64,000 bases of DNA from Polytrichum commune (lineage: Eukaryota; Streptophyta; Polytrichopsida; Polytrichales; Polytrichaceae). This document shows, piece after piece, positions 1-10,407 of the stretch. Where the stretch lies: the NCBI GenBank assembly GCA_950295325.1, contig OX485807.1, positions 28,121,666 to 28,185,665 on the forward strand, read 5' to 3'. The first letter of the stretch is position 1. Each line of letters begins with the position of its first letter. The position numbers and the translations under genes were made by a program. The notes below the pieces were generated by a model that did no database searches, was not told the DNA's origin, and was given only the letters and a program-made list of their open reading frames with translations.

Positions 1-1763
1 CCTTGCATGCCGTGGTTCATCTATTAAAAATGATCGACTCATTGAAGAAAAGGTGTAGCCTTATGAGGCTGAGTGTTGTTATGAAGGCATAGGTGACACA
101 TATACTTCTAGCAAAAGTTGAGTCCAACGTAACTAGAATGTTGGGCTAACGGCTAGTAAGTGAGGTATTCTTCATCTATATATTCTAAGTGTCTATGGGA
201 CATATAAACTTGATGCTTTAGACTTGCAAGAGTATCTTCAAGCCTTTAGGTCTGGTTCACACAAGGTCCCAAGTCCAAAGTCCTAGTTCACTTGAGGTCA
301 ATCCATGCAATCTCAGCCATTGAGAGCTAGAAGTTGGGACTTATCACTTCACACAGGTCCCAAGTCCTTAGTCCCAAGTATGACGTGGATGCTTGCATGG
401 CAACACTTTTTGGTGATGAGCCTCACGCTTGTGTCGAGAGTTGGGTCAAGCAATAAGTGGGACTTGTTTTGGGGTATTGGCTAGGGGGTAAAAGCTAGAC
501 CCAACTTTCAACACAAGTCTCAAGAATTTTTTTGCATAAAATAATGAAGGTCCTATAAAGAAATTATGATGGGCTCTTGAGGTTCAAAAGTTGGAATTTT
601 GCCTCCATGTTGGGACTTGGGACCCATATTGATCGGCCCTTAGAGGTGACATTGGTTTGATCCTATCCAAATTCTTCAATCGGTTCGTGGGTTCAATCAT
701 TACTTTACTATCATTGGATTTTTGTTGGTGTTTGTGGCAATAGCATTTTGATTTTGTATCCAAATGTTGTGCTTAAACCATATTTTTATAACTTCTTATC
801 CTTATGAAATTTATTACTTTAAGAATATCAAAATCTATTATATTTCCGCATATAGTTATGTGGTGTACAATTCCATCCTACTTTTAACATGCATTTATGC
901 TTTAGACATTGTGGTAATTACAATTGCATTCATGAGGGTTAGTGGAGTAAAATCTAGAAGCCATGTGAGAAATATTTTAGGGTGCAATTAATACACATGA
1001 GCTAAAATTTATGTATTTTTTAGACATAAAGAAGAGAAATGGACATGTAATATTGGTGAGTATAAGTAAATTATGGGATGTTGTGAGCCCTAAGGATGGT
1101 CTCACATGTTCATTCACCATGAAATAAATATTGGAAAGGGAAAAATTGAGTGATAAGGCCAACCTCCTTCTTAAAAGGAGATAAACTAAAATAAAAAGGT
1201 GCAAGAGCAATTAATGAGTGTGGGAGGAGGGAGTTTTAAAAGGGGAGAGGCCAAGGAAGGAGGCCAAACCCGTCTTTCTTGTCAGGCGGCCCGAAAGATG
1301 TCGGGCAGCACAAGAAAAAAGGAGGAAGTTGGAGGGGTCTCGGGAGGTAGGGTTAGGGAACTCATTATGCAAGAAAAAAAGGAGAGAAAACGGGGGATGG
1401 AGGCGAAAGCCCTGTCTCGATGGGATTTGGTCCACTCAGTGTGTGGAGCAGAGAGGGGATCCGCAACATTGATGAGAATCTAAGGGAGTAGGGAGATAGG
1501 CAATGGTGGTGGTGAAGCGACGGAGAGTGGGGGAGGGGAAGGCGTTGTGGCATGGCGCGGTGAACTGCACCCTTCATGGAGCGTTGCGGAATGAGGGGAA
1601 CTCAACAACCATCACCTCGTGCACAATTCTCTCGCGACACTCTTACAGGGATGTACGCGAAGGTTTTGTAAGCATTGTCTTACTCAAGGGAGGAGCTAAG
1701 TAGTTAGTGAGTGATTTATTTGTCAGTGTTGCGGATCTGGAAGGATGGGTGTTGTCGGAAGTT
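1..1763. other. Gene-free AT-rich flank
   Basis: No coding exon or RNA gene is recognised. Positions 235-500 contain loosely repeated phrases built on CCCAAGTCC and TTGGGACTT. Positions 1200-1520 are strongly purine-rich on the plus strand, so several short open frames overlap there by composition alone. Confidence 0.5.
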
Positions 1764-1789
1764 CACTATAAGAAAATCCTGTTCTTTGT

Positions 1790-2530
1790 GACGTCAAAAA
1801 AAACGGGAGTGCGCGTTCACTTTGACATGGAGGTTCTTCTCTTGGACGTCACCTAAAATCCGTCATGTCAGACAGGAGAAAAACGCGTCGTGGACATGCG
1901 AAAACATGGGGAATTTCAGCACGTTTTTATGTGACGTCACATAAAACATGGTGTTCCATAGTGTCCACGTGAAGACACGTGGACGCCACCAGCATGCCAC
2001 GCAAGCATGTTTTTTGCGGGCAGTGCCACGTCGGCACGCTCTTTTTTTCGCCCCCTCGGTGACGTGGGTGGCCTCGTGGACCCTCTTGAGATGACGTGGA
2101 ATGCGATTAAAAACTGACGTGGCATTCGCTGTTGCTGACGTGGACATTGCATTACGTGGCGATGTGTGCTGTTACCGACGTCCTCTGCGACACGAAAATG
2201 TCACATGAGACATTTTCCTCGACGTATGCATGTATTTTTTGGGTGTTTTCGGGGTGACTTTTAGTTTTCTTGGACATCCTTTCTGACAGTGGGATGTTAT
2301 GTGTGACATCAAATGGGGCATTACAAATTATAGGGATGTCCTCTGGCCAAAACTACAGCTTGTTTGGGAGTGATGATGCCGTTTTCAAGCTTAGCCCGCC
2401 TTGACGTGGCTGATTGCCTCAAATTCTCAAACACATTACTGACATCAAGTTGTTTGGCTATTAGCAGGACCAAATGTCAGATGCACGTCACTTATGCCAT
2501 CTACGAGAACAAACACTGACGTCAACTGTT
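1790..2530. repeat. Subterminal ACGT-motif cluster
   Basis: About sixteen ACGT cores lie in roughly 740 bases, where about three would be expected by chance. Most appear as TGACGTGG, TGACGTCA or CACGTGG, in both orientations. CACTA elements carry short repeated subterminal motifs bound by their TNPA-type protein, and this cluster sits where such motifs should be. The same motif is also the core of bZIP/G-box sites, so the cluster could attract host factors. Confidence 0.6.
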
Positions 2531-3818
2531 CCACCAGACAGTCAGAACAGACACAAAAAACGCGTGGAACAAATGTACACCAATGCTTTCTAATTCCGTA
2601 AATGCAACGTTTTCATTGATACAACATATTGCAACCAAGAGGCTGCATTTACACATCAATCGCTAGTTGCCCAAAAACTTAAACATTGTCCATGATCGAG
2701 GCATCCATGTCTATAGTCGCGAGTCTACACCTCCACGACTAAGTGGATAATTCATGAGCACTCGAATGGAGAGCCGCGTCGTTATTGAGAACGTCCACTC
2801 ATTTCTTCTTTTGTGTCTGTGCCTTCGTACTAGTCTCCATCTGCCCCATTCCACCACCATTCACAAAACCGCATGAATTACATTAGTGGTCATCCGAACA
2901 TGAAATGGACTCACACGAACGACGTGACTATATTCGAGTGCTCCACACTCCTCCTGCAATCATGCAAGCAATGTAGGCATGCAAACACTAGTTCCCTCAC
3001 CTTCGCAAGATTTTGGGGAGGTTTAGGCAAACCAACCGCTTTTGGTGCACTGAGTTTGGCCATTGAGGATTTCGCTTCTGCGCTTCTACCCGCACGGCGG
3101 GGTCGGCCACCTGACTCCTCCGGTACGGGCACCTCATCCTGTAATAGCATTCCGCATTAGTACTCGGAGGTTTCAAATTATGGTCGTTCTGTTCTGCGAT
3201 AATTCAAACTGTCAAGGCAAACGTCCAGCCTAATGTACATGTTGACATCCTCAATGACACCACGAAGAATATGCCAGACAAATACACGAAGGTATAATTT
3301 TTTAAACGACGATGAGAGGGTTTCCAGTATGTCTAATATGGGTGGGTCTTACTTGATGTTACCTGATCCAGAGATGCAATCTCTTCAGGCACGTCCGCAT
3401 TGCCGGATATCTCAGGGTGTCCTTCCTCGACAACCTCCATAGCTTGCACTGGCACTTCCTCGTTGGTGGGTTCTACAGGGTCATCAATTACAGGTGTCTG
3501 TGTCGTTTTTTTCGGCACTTCGAGAATGTCCTCAATTATAGACGCGATAATGGTTTCAGAGCTGGGAGGCACTGCTTCTACGTCTGTGACTGCATCAGTC
3601 GCAGCATCCTCGGAGACGTCGCTCGGGACAGGAATCACGGACGCCACACGCATGTCCGCACCGCCCACCGCGCTGATAACTGGGGTGGGAGCTTGTTTCT
3701 GTGCCACCATCACCAGATCCTCCGTCGTTGACGTCAATGCCAAAATATCGAGCATCTTCGCAGACGATGAAGGCTCCGTCATGCTATCAATGTTAGTCGG
3801 ATGTTTCTGACTCTGATT

Positions 3819-4628
3819 CTAAAGAATCATCCGCATCATGTCCTCCATGCGCTTGTTTGAGGCTGCCACATTCTCTCCAAGGCGTGTGACGCTGCCCTCC
3901 AAATCCGTCACTCGAGTGCGCATCGACTCCATTTCCGAGCCATGATCGGGACACGCTCGGCGCTTTTCCTCCTGTATGCGTTGGTACTCTTTGGCAACCT
4001 CGGCGTCAACCTCCGCATCGTACGGTGCCCTGTTCTTCAACATCGCCTGCATGGCACATTAAAGTCATTACGGATGAAAGGGGACGTCGACAACAATGCG
4101 TTCCAACAGGTGCAGGTCCCGTAACGCCTTTGGAAGTGCCATGATTAACATCGAACATCAACTCAAACATCTAGAGTTACATTGCCGGCTCATCAGACGT
4201 CTAAGTAAACGTGTTGGATGACATCTGTTGTCGACATTGACATTGTAGGGGATAAGGGCCGTCACAGATTTATAAAGAGAATTACAACATTGTCAGCCAT
4301 GTCAACATAGACATAGTGGCACTCTTACCAGACGGGACACGACCTCCCTTTCAATAGCTTTCAGTTGAGCTGTGGTCGATCCTTTCCCTTTTGAAATTGA
4401 GCGCATGTGCTGAGACTTCAAATGCACAGCCTCGGTGGCGCGCATACCTACAAGTGTTTTCCAATGCTCTGCATCCACATCGGCTGGTTTACCCGCATTG
4501 TTGTCTATGAGCTGGTTTAACCTCCACCGGGTGTTGATGAGTACCTTTGTTATAATAGGCCACATCCACTTCTCGCACACTTTGTCACAATGCCCGCACA
4601 TCTCCCAGTCTGCATGCCGGACACACAC
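3819..4628 (-). pseudogene. CACTA-associated Ptta/En/Spm-type transposase gene, partial
   Basis: Two minus-strand exons can be joined. The first, 4329-4628, contains NQLIDNNAGKPADVDAEHWK, the pattern of the plant transposase family PF03004 (basic stretch, then an EHWxxLV block). It ends at a GTAAGAG donor. The second, 3819-4046, follows a CAG acceptor and is an acidic, coiled-coil-prone tail with a heptad-like MRTRVTDLEGSVTRLGENV segment. The phase is 0 on both sides. The 5' end is not defined because upstream exons past 4628 are not recognisable. Another minus-strand open frame at 3333-3782 (Val/Thr/Pro-rich) may be an extra downstream part. The product probably binds DNA at the element ends; it is not the DDE transposase. 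Confidence 0.55.
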
Positions 4629-5112
4629 GTCAATGCCATCACATTCACTTCACAAGCGACCAACACTGGGTGCCCACACTACACCCACGTTAGAAAGGGT
4701 ACAAACTGACGTTGCTAGGCGCTGGAGTTCCTAGCATGCAGATCCGGTCCCGTTAAGCGCAGTTGGCGTGCTGAATGAGGAGAAGTTAAACGAAGAGAGA
4801 GAGAGAGAGCAGCGTGGGCTCTCCCCACCGGCTGAAGATTCGTCTACAGAAGAGCAACTAGGGAAGGCTCGGGGCAGATGAGTGCACGCCATCCCTCCAT
4901 AGATCTTAGTTGGTGGATGCGGGCAGGAAGTGCATAGGACAAGGGAAACACCATTGGGGTGTGAATGGCTTAGATAGAATCATGGTGCCGAAGACGTTTC
5001 AGGTTGTGTCTTGATCTGCGCTGCGCGGGGAACCTGGCTGATATCTCGAGGGAGGAGGCTCGTACATCGGGACGGAGAACGTGAGTGTGCGGGGGAAAAA
5101 TTTCAGGGAGCG

Positions 5113-6145
5113 TCGACCGCAGGGTCAGCATGTCACGATGGCTGCAAGGCGGGGTTTCATTCTGCTCGGGTGAAGGTCTTGTAATAACCACCCTACAGTC
5201 AAGGTAGTGCAGCTTCGGAGCAAGTAGCAGTTGAGGAACCGGCCAAAAGTAGTCGCTAACGGGGGCTAGAAAGGCTCTTTGCTGAATTCTTCCTCATGTG
5301 CTAGAGGTTCATCAAGAGTGCATGTGTGATAGAATCTGCTAGGGTAATGTGGTTAGTTCAACAACATTGCGGATCTAGAGGAACATGCGCCCGCATTGGG
5401 TATTGAGGCATTAAATACACAAGAAACCGCATAGACTACAATGTTGCAGTCGACCGCATAGACCGCAGGGTCAGCAGGTCGCGATGGTTGCAAGGTGAGG
5501 TTTCATTCTGCTCGGGTGAAGGTTCTGTAATAACCACCCTACAGTCAAGGTAGTGCAGCTTCAGAGCAAGTAGCAGTTGAGGAACCGGCCAAAAGTAGTC
5601 GCTAACGGGGGCTAGAAAGGCTCTTTGCTGAATTCTTCCTCATATGCTATAGGTTCATCAGGAGTGCAGGTGTGATAGAATCTGCTAGGGTAATGTGGTT
5701 AGTTCAACAACATTGCGGATCTAAAGGAACATGCGCCCGCATTGGATATTGAGGCATTGAATACACAAGAAACCGCATAGACTACAACGTTGCGGTCGAC
5801 CGCATAGACCGCAGGGTCAGCAGGTCGCGATGGTTGCAAGGCGGGGTTTCATTCTGTTCGGGTGAAGGTCTTATAAGAACCACCCTACAGTCAAGGTAGT
5901 GCAGCTTCGGAGCAAGTAGCAGTTGAGGAACCGGCCAAAAGTAGTCGCTAACGGGGGCTAGAAAGGCTCTTTGCTGAATTCTTCCTCATGTGCTAGAAAT
6001 TCATCAGGAGTGCAGGTGTGATAGAATCTGCTAGGGTAATGTGGTTAGTTCAACAACATTGCGGATCTAGAGGAATATGCGCCCGCATTGGGTATTGAGG
6101 CATTGAATACACAAGAAACCACATAGATTACAATGTTGTAGCCGT
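5113..6145. repeat. Three tandem copies of a 346-bp repeat
   Basis: The phrase CCGCAGGGTCAGCA recurs at about 5118, 5463 and 5809 (spacings 345 and 346). Each unit carries the same landmarks: CAACCACCCTACAGTCAAGG-like text, GGAACCGGCCAAAAGTAGTC and CATTGCGGATCTA. Copies differ by only a few substitutions, implying recent amplification. The last copy decays at about 6145. No unit has a long open frame. Confidence 0.9.
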
Positions 6146-7427
6146 TATTCTGGCCTTACGGTGAATTGTGTGGGACGAACCACCGGGGAACCTTTGAACA
6201 TGATGCCATTAGGCAGGTGAGAGGGATTCATAGTTGAGAGCCACGGAGACCCTTGTTCCGATGGAACTGATGCCCGAGTGTTGTAGACACAAGCACCGGA
6301 GCACAGAGGGGGCAAACACCAGGGGCACTAATGAGCAGTTATAGCTACGGGGAACCATGAATTCGAGCCACACCCACGGTGCATAGTGAGCCCCTAGGCC
6401 GAAGGGGAGAAAACATGTGCCCAGGTATGAAATAAGGGCGTTCTCTCCTTTTCCCCCGAAATTGATTTACCACCAAGGTAAAGGTGGTTAGGTTCTTCAC
6501 AACTACCTTCAAACTCCCTTGTCTCTTGGAATTGGGTGGATTGCACGGAAAGGGTCAAGCGGAAGGAGCGCGACATAAGGTAAGCACGTTGATCCTCTTG
6601 GGATGGCATAAGAAGATCACATTAATAGGACAATCGGATAGAAAATATTTTAAAAACCTACTAGGTGGGATAATTAAATTTTAGGTCAAAGTAACTTAGG
6701 ACTTATCTTAGGATAAATTTTTTCAAGTTTTATCATGCGGTAATTAATTTAGGTTGTTATCTCAGGGTAACTTCCTAAGTTTTTACCTTAAGGTAATTAA
6801 CTATGATTTTTATCTTAGGGTAAGTTTTTAAATTTCACCTTAGGATAAGAAGTTAAGATTCTTACCCTGGGATAAAAACTTAAAATTACTGGGACGATTA
6901 AAAAATTATTGTCAAGTGCTTGGGTAACACAATTAAGAGAGTAATTTAGGTAGGTGAATAAAAGAAGCCAAAGTACGATAAGTTAGGATTCGGGAGGGTG
7001 AGATAATCAACAGGTGGTGGAGAGTATTGCACAAGATACGTTACTCTCTTTCAACTGAACCAACTAATTAATTAAGGAATCATTTATTTTGTAACTGTAA
7101 TTATCGTTATTAGTATAGAGGATAATTTCCGAGCCATAGCGTTATGGTGGAAACATGAGGGTGATGCATGAGCAGAGGTCAGTCCCTTGCACTAAGTTGT
7201 GGAAAAAAACAACTTGAGGGACATCACGGAGGTGATTCTCTTGTGGGATTTTCTCATCTAAGTGGTGTGCAAGTTTTTCTTCCTAACCTGCACTAAAATT
7301 TAATCAAATCAAGAAAAATTGTAACATTAAATGGAATGAAGGTAATAAGTGGTAAATGTTGGTCTAAGTGAGGGTTAAACAAGTTAGTCAGTAGATACAC
7401 ATTCGGACCAGATCACAAAAATCCGAG
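6146..7427. other. Gene-free stretch with TTAGGGTAA-like motif array
   Basis: No gene is seen. Between about 6690 and 6880 variants of a palindrome-like word (CTTAGGATAA, CTCAGGGTAA, CCTTAAGGTAA, CTTAGGGTAA, CCCTGGGATAA) recur every 25-45 bases, alternating with T-rich text. The stretch lies just upstream of the gag fragment and could be the leader or LTR of that element, but no LTR pair, primer-binding site or polypurine tract was identified. Confidence 0.4.
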
Positions 7428-8880
7428 TTGGTGTCAAGACTAGAAGAAAGCATGCGGAAAAAGAAAATAGAAAAGAAAGAAGATAAAGAAAAAATACTAA
7501 GAGAGAGAAACACTAATGGTGTGAGTGAGGGTAGCACTATGAGCTTTGTGTTAGAAAGTCCAAAAATAGAAACTCAAGATGAGAAGAACTCAAATCCTTT
7601 CTGGTTGATGAACGAGGAGTCACAAAAGATTGACCGGAATGATATGGTAAGAGTAGAGGAAGTAAGCACCGAGGTAGGAAGAGTTACAATGGCAGCTCCC
7701 CATGATAGGTAGAAGCCGCCTCCAATGCTACCCATAGACCCATTAGGTAGACCACGGGGCCTTCCCATTCTAATGCCTCGGAACTTAGCAATGTTAGACA
7801 TGCCGTCCAACCTCCCTAAGTTTTGGGGCACAAAGGATGAGGATCTATTCAGACACATGAAGATGTACATAGAAAGGTTAGTTAGCTCGCTGATAACTAA
7901 CCCCGGCTATTGTCTCATGTGGTTTCCTACCACTTTGCAAGGCAAAGCCTACGAGTGGTATCGGGATCACCCGGAGGGTCACTTCACAGAATGGGTCTAG
8001 ATGCAGGTTCTTGAACGAATTTAGGCCGGAGGTGGGATAGAGCACGGCATTAAGAACATTGGTTTCATTAAAACAATATAAGGATAAAGAGATATATGTT
8101 TGCATTAGAAGGTTCGATCTGGTGTGCATGAGGTTCGTGGGCATAATGTTCAACAATGATACATTGAAACAATTTTTCATCGATGGGTTTTTTAAATCGG
8201 GAACGATTAGAAGAGTGTTGGAACGAATCCCCGAAACCCTGACAAAGGCCAAGAGAGCAGCTAGGGACATCGAGAGTATAGACAAGGACTATGAGAGGCT
8301 CTAGCGGAAGGAAGATAAGTTTATTCCTCAGATCATTCCAATACGTCCTAGAGTGCAAGAAGGGGAGTCGGGATTAGTATTGATGCAACCCTTGCAACAT
8401 GTAGGGAAGTTGGGTCCTAAACCGTTGGCAATTAGAGAACCGGTTATTTTGCTAGCCTTGCCGGCGCCTGGAATGGAAAAGGGTTTAGAAGGGGTAGAAC
8501 GACGGCTAGAGGCTAGTCCATTGGGGTTCCAAGAGGCCATCATGAAACAAATACAGAGTCTAACGGATGAGATGACCCTAATGGTGAGGAGCCAGTAGCC
8601 GAACCTGCCTCCCCCAGTAGAGTCAAGTAGGCATGCTTCATGCTTATGATGTGTGCAATGCGGTCAATCGGGACACTCTAAGTAGTTTTGTAGGTCGGGG
8701 CTGAATAGAGATCAGAGGAATGTAGGCCCACCACCACCACAAAACTATGGGGGCCAAGGTCAACATCATTACAGGCAAGGAAATTTTCGAGGTGGGCAAC
8801 TAGATCCGGGGAGACAAGAAGGGCCTAGGAAGGAGTTCCATCAGTATTGTGGTAGGTGACACGTCCTGGGGGCAGTGTTG
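7428..8880 (+). pseudogene. Degenerate Ty3/gypsy gag
   Basis: Open pieces at 7428-7712, 7725-8000, 8059-8304 and 8353-8598 lie in different frames on the plus strand and together follow the order of a plant retrotransposon gag. They comprise a charged N-terminus, a core with LPKFWGTKDEDLFRHMKMYI and LQGKAYEWYRDHPEG, then a block with FFIDGF and an RVLERIPETLTKA helix. Around 8650 a CCHC zinc-knuckle pattern (C-x2-C-x4-H-x4-C) is readable with a stop inside it, followed by a Gly/Gln/Arg-rich tail. Several stops and frameshifts make the copy dead. No protease or reverse transcriptase follows. Confidence 0.75.
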
Positions 8881-10407
8881 GTCAGAAGGGCAATCATCTG
8901 GTTATAGCAATTGCGGAGGAAACCATCCTTCCGACGAGTGCCGACCAAATAAGATGATAAGATGAAAATCCTTTGGAGGACTATAACCACATGTGACAAA
9001 GACTATTGTCAATCAAAGACTATTGACCAACCTAAAAGAACTTCACAACAACCTTAGAAACATGTCATTAGAGTTTTAGGAATCTTCATGTAGGCGAGAC
9101 TCACCCATGACTGTAGAAAGCATAAATGAGCCTTAACAAGGGAATAGACTAAGCAACAAACCTTGTCAAATGAGAACCTAAGATTGTTTTAGATTCCTTA
9201 ACTTCCTTGAGGTCTATTTACCATGGGGTTTGTTGTTTTGATGCATAGCAAAAGCCTAACTACATGTGTCACCACTGTCGGGGAAGGTTGTGGTAGCCTT
9301 TTAAGATTAAGACTGGAAGAAAATTATGATAACAAATGTCTAGCCAAGATTTTTCTCAATATGAATAGTCAAGATCAACGGAAACGTAGGAAGAATAGAA
9401 ATAGAGATGAGAGTTAGAACCTTGGACACTGATTTTTTCAGCAATCAAATCCCTTTGTCCTACGTCTAAACAATTTCCTAGACCCTATAAAATACATCCC
9501 AAGTCTAGACAATTAGTGAGAGACAACCTAGACACTTTTATCAACTCCTAGATTTGATTACCGCGAGATTAACTCGAATTGAACACTATGTGTATGACAC
9601 GTCCACAAGTTTAAAAAGAGATCTATATAGAAAGAATAGTACATTAAGTGTAGAAACCTTGAGGAGTAATATTCAAAAATATAAAACTGAAGTCTTAGGA
9701 GAGAAATGCACAATTTGTGAAGAGGCTTCACAGATTGCACACAAGAGAGTTAAAGATCCAAAGAGGGGGTTCAGAGAGAATCGTACAGGTATTCAAACTG
9801 AATTGCCTGGTCTACTTTGGACAATAGACATAACCCAATGTCCCTATTGTTCTAGGTAAACCATTACTCGAGAGATCCTATGACTTGATGTTGACAAACT
9901 GTGGACTCTAATGAAAATGACTTATACTCAGAAGTGTATTTGGTTTCAGCCTTCTATAGACTCTTCCAATCAGATTGTAGGGGAAACATATTGAAAAGTG
10001 ATTTATTCACTGGCATAATGTATTGGATGTTCTCCACTAAGATTGCTCGATTAATGCAGGAATTGATGGCAATCTGTGAACATGGGTACCCAAGCTACAT
10101 CTGCACCTCCATGATCATAGTGGGATGCAAACCTTCCAGAACAAGCGCAGGAATAAATTCCCTTCACTAATAACTCCAGCCCCATGTACACTTGACCTTG
10201 ATGTCAAACCGGAAACTATTCTTACAATCCCCAAAGTTGTTGCAAAATGGCAACTTGGCGGCACAATACTACAGCAACATTCAGAGCTATCTTCAGCTGA
10301 ATGTAACGTGCTTCATGAATGCACATCAATGTTGGTACAGAGACAAATATTTGTCCCAAATTGTCTGTCAAATTACAATTCCTCACCCATGGATCCAATT
10401 ACGGAAA
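8881..10407. other. Gene-free stretch
   Basis: No recognisable gene. A plus-strand open frame at 9554-9859 (101 codons, with a CTICEEA segment) has no family I recognise and may be decayed element sequence. The last few hundred bases probably include the 3' UTR of the SGR gene on the minus strand. Confidence 0.4.

Larger units (their letters stand above)
1764..4740 (-). mobile_element. Truncated CACTA (En/Spm-like) DNA transposon
   Basis: Position 1764 begins with CACTATAAGAAAA, close to the CACTACAAGAAAA end typical of plant CACTA elements. It is followed by a subterminal zone packed with ACGT motifs (about 1790-2530), and further in by a minus-strand gene related to the plant Ptta/En/Spm transposase family (3819-4628). 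The three parts are in the expected order. I found no inverted copy of the terminus before the 346-bp repeats at 5.1 kb, so the far end is missing or too diverged and the right border is approximate. Confidence 0.65.

Noticed and set aside
1199-1703. Overlapping ORFs of 66-94 codons on both strands
   Set aside because: Explained by purine-rich, stop-poor composition; no domain.
6690-6880. Interstitial telomeric repeat
   Set aside because: The TTAGGG-like words are not in register and are separated by unrelated T-rich text.
7428-8598. Intact retrotransposon gag gene
   Set aside because: Several stops and frame changes, including a stop within the zinc knuckle.
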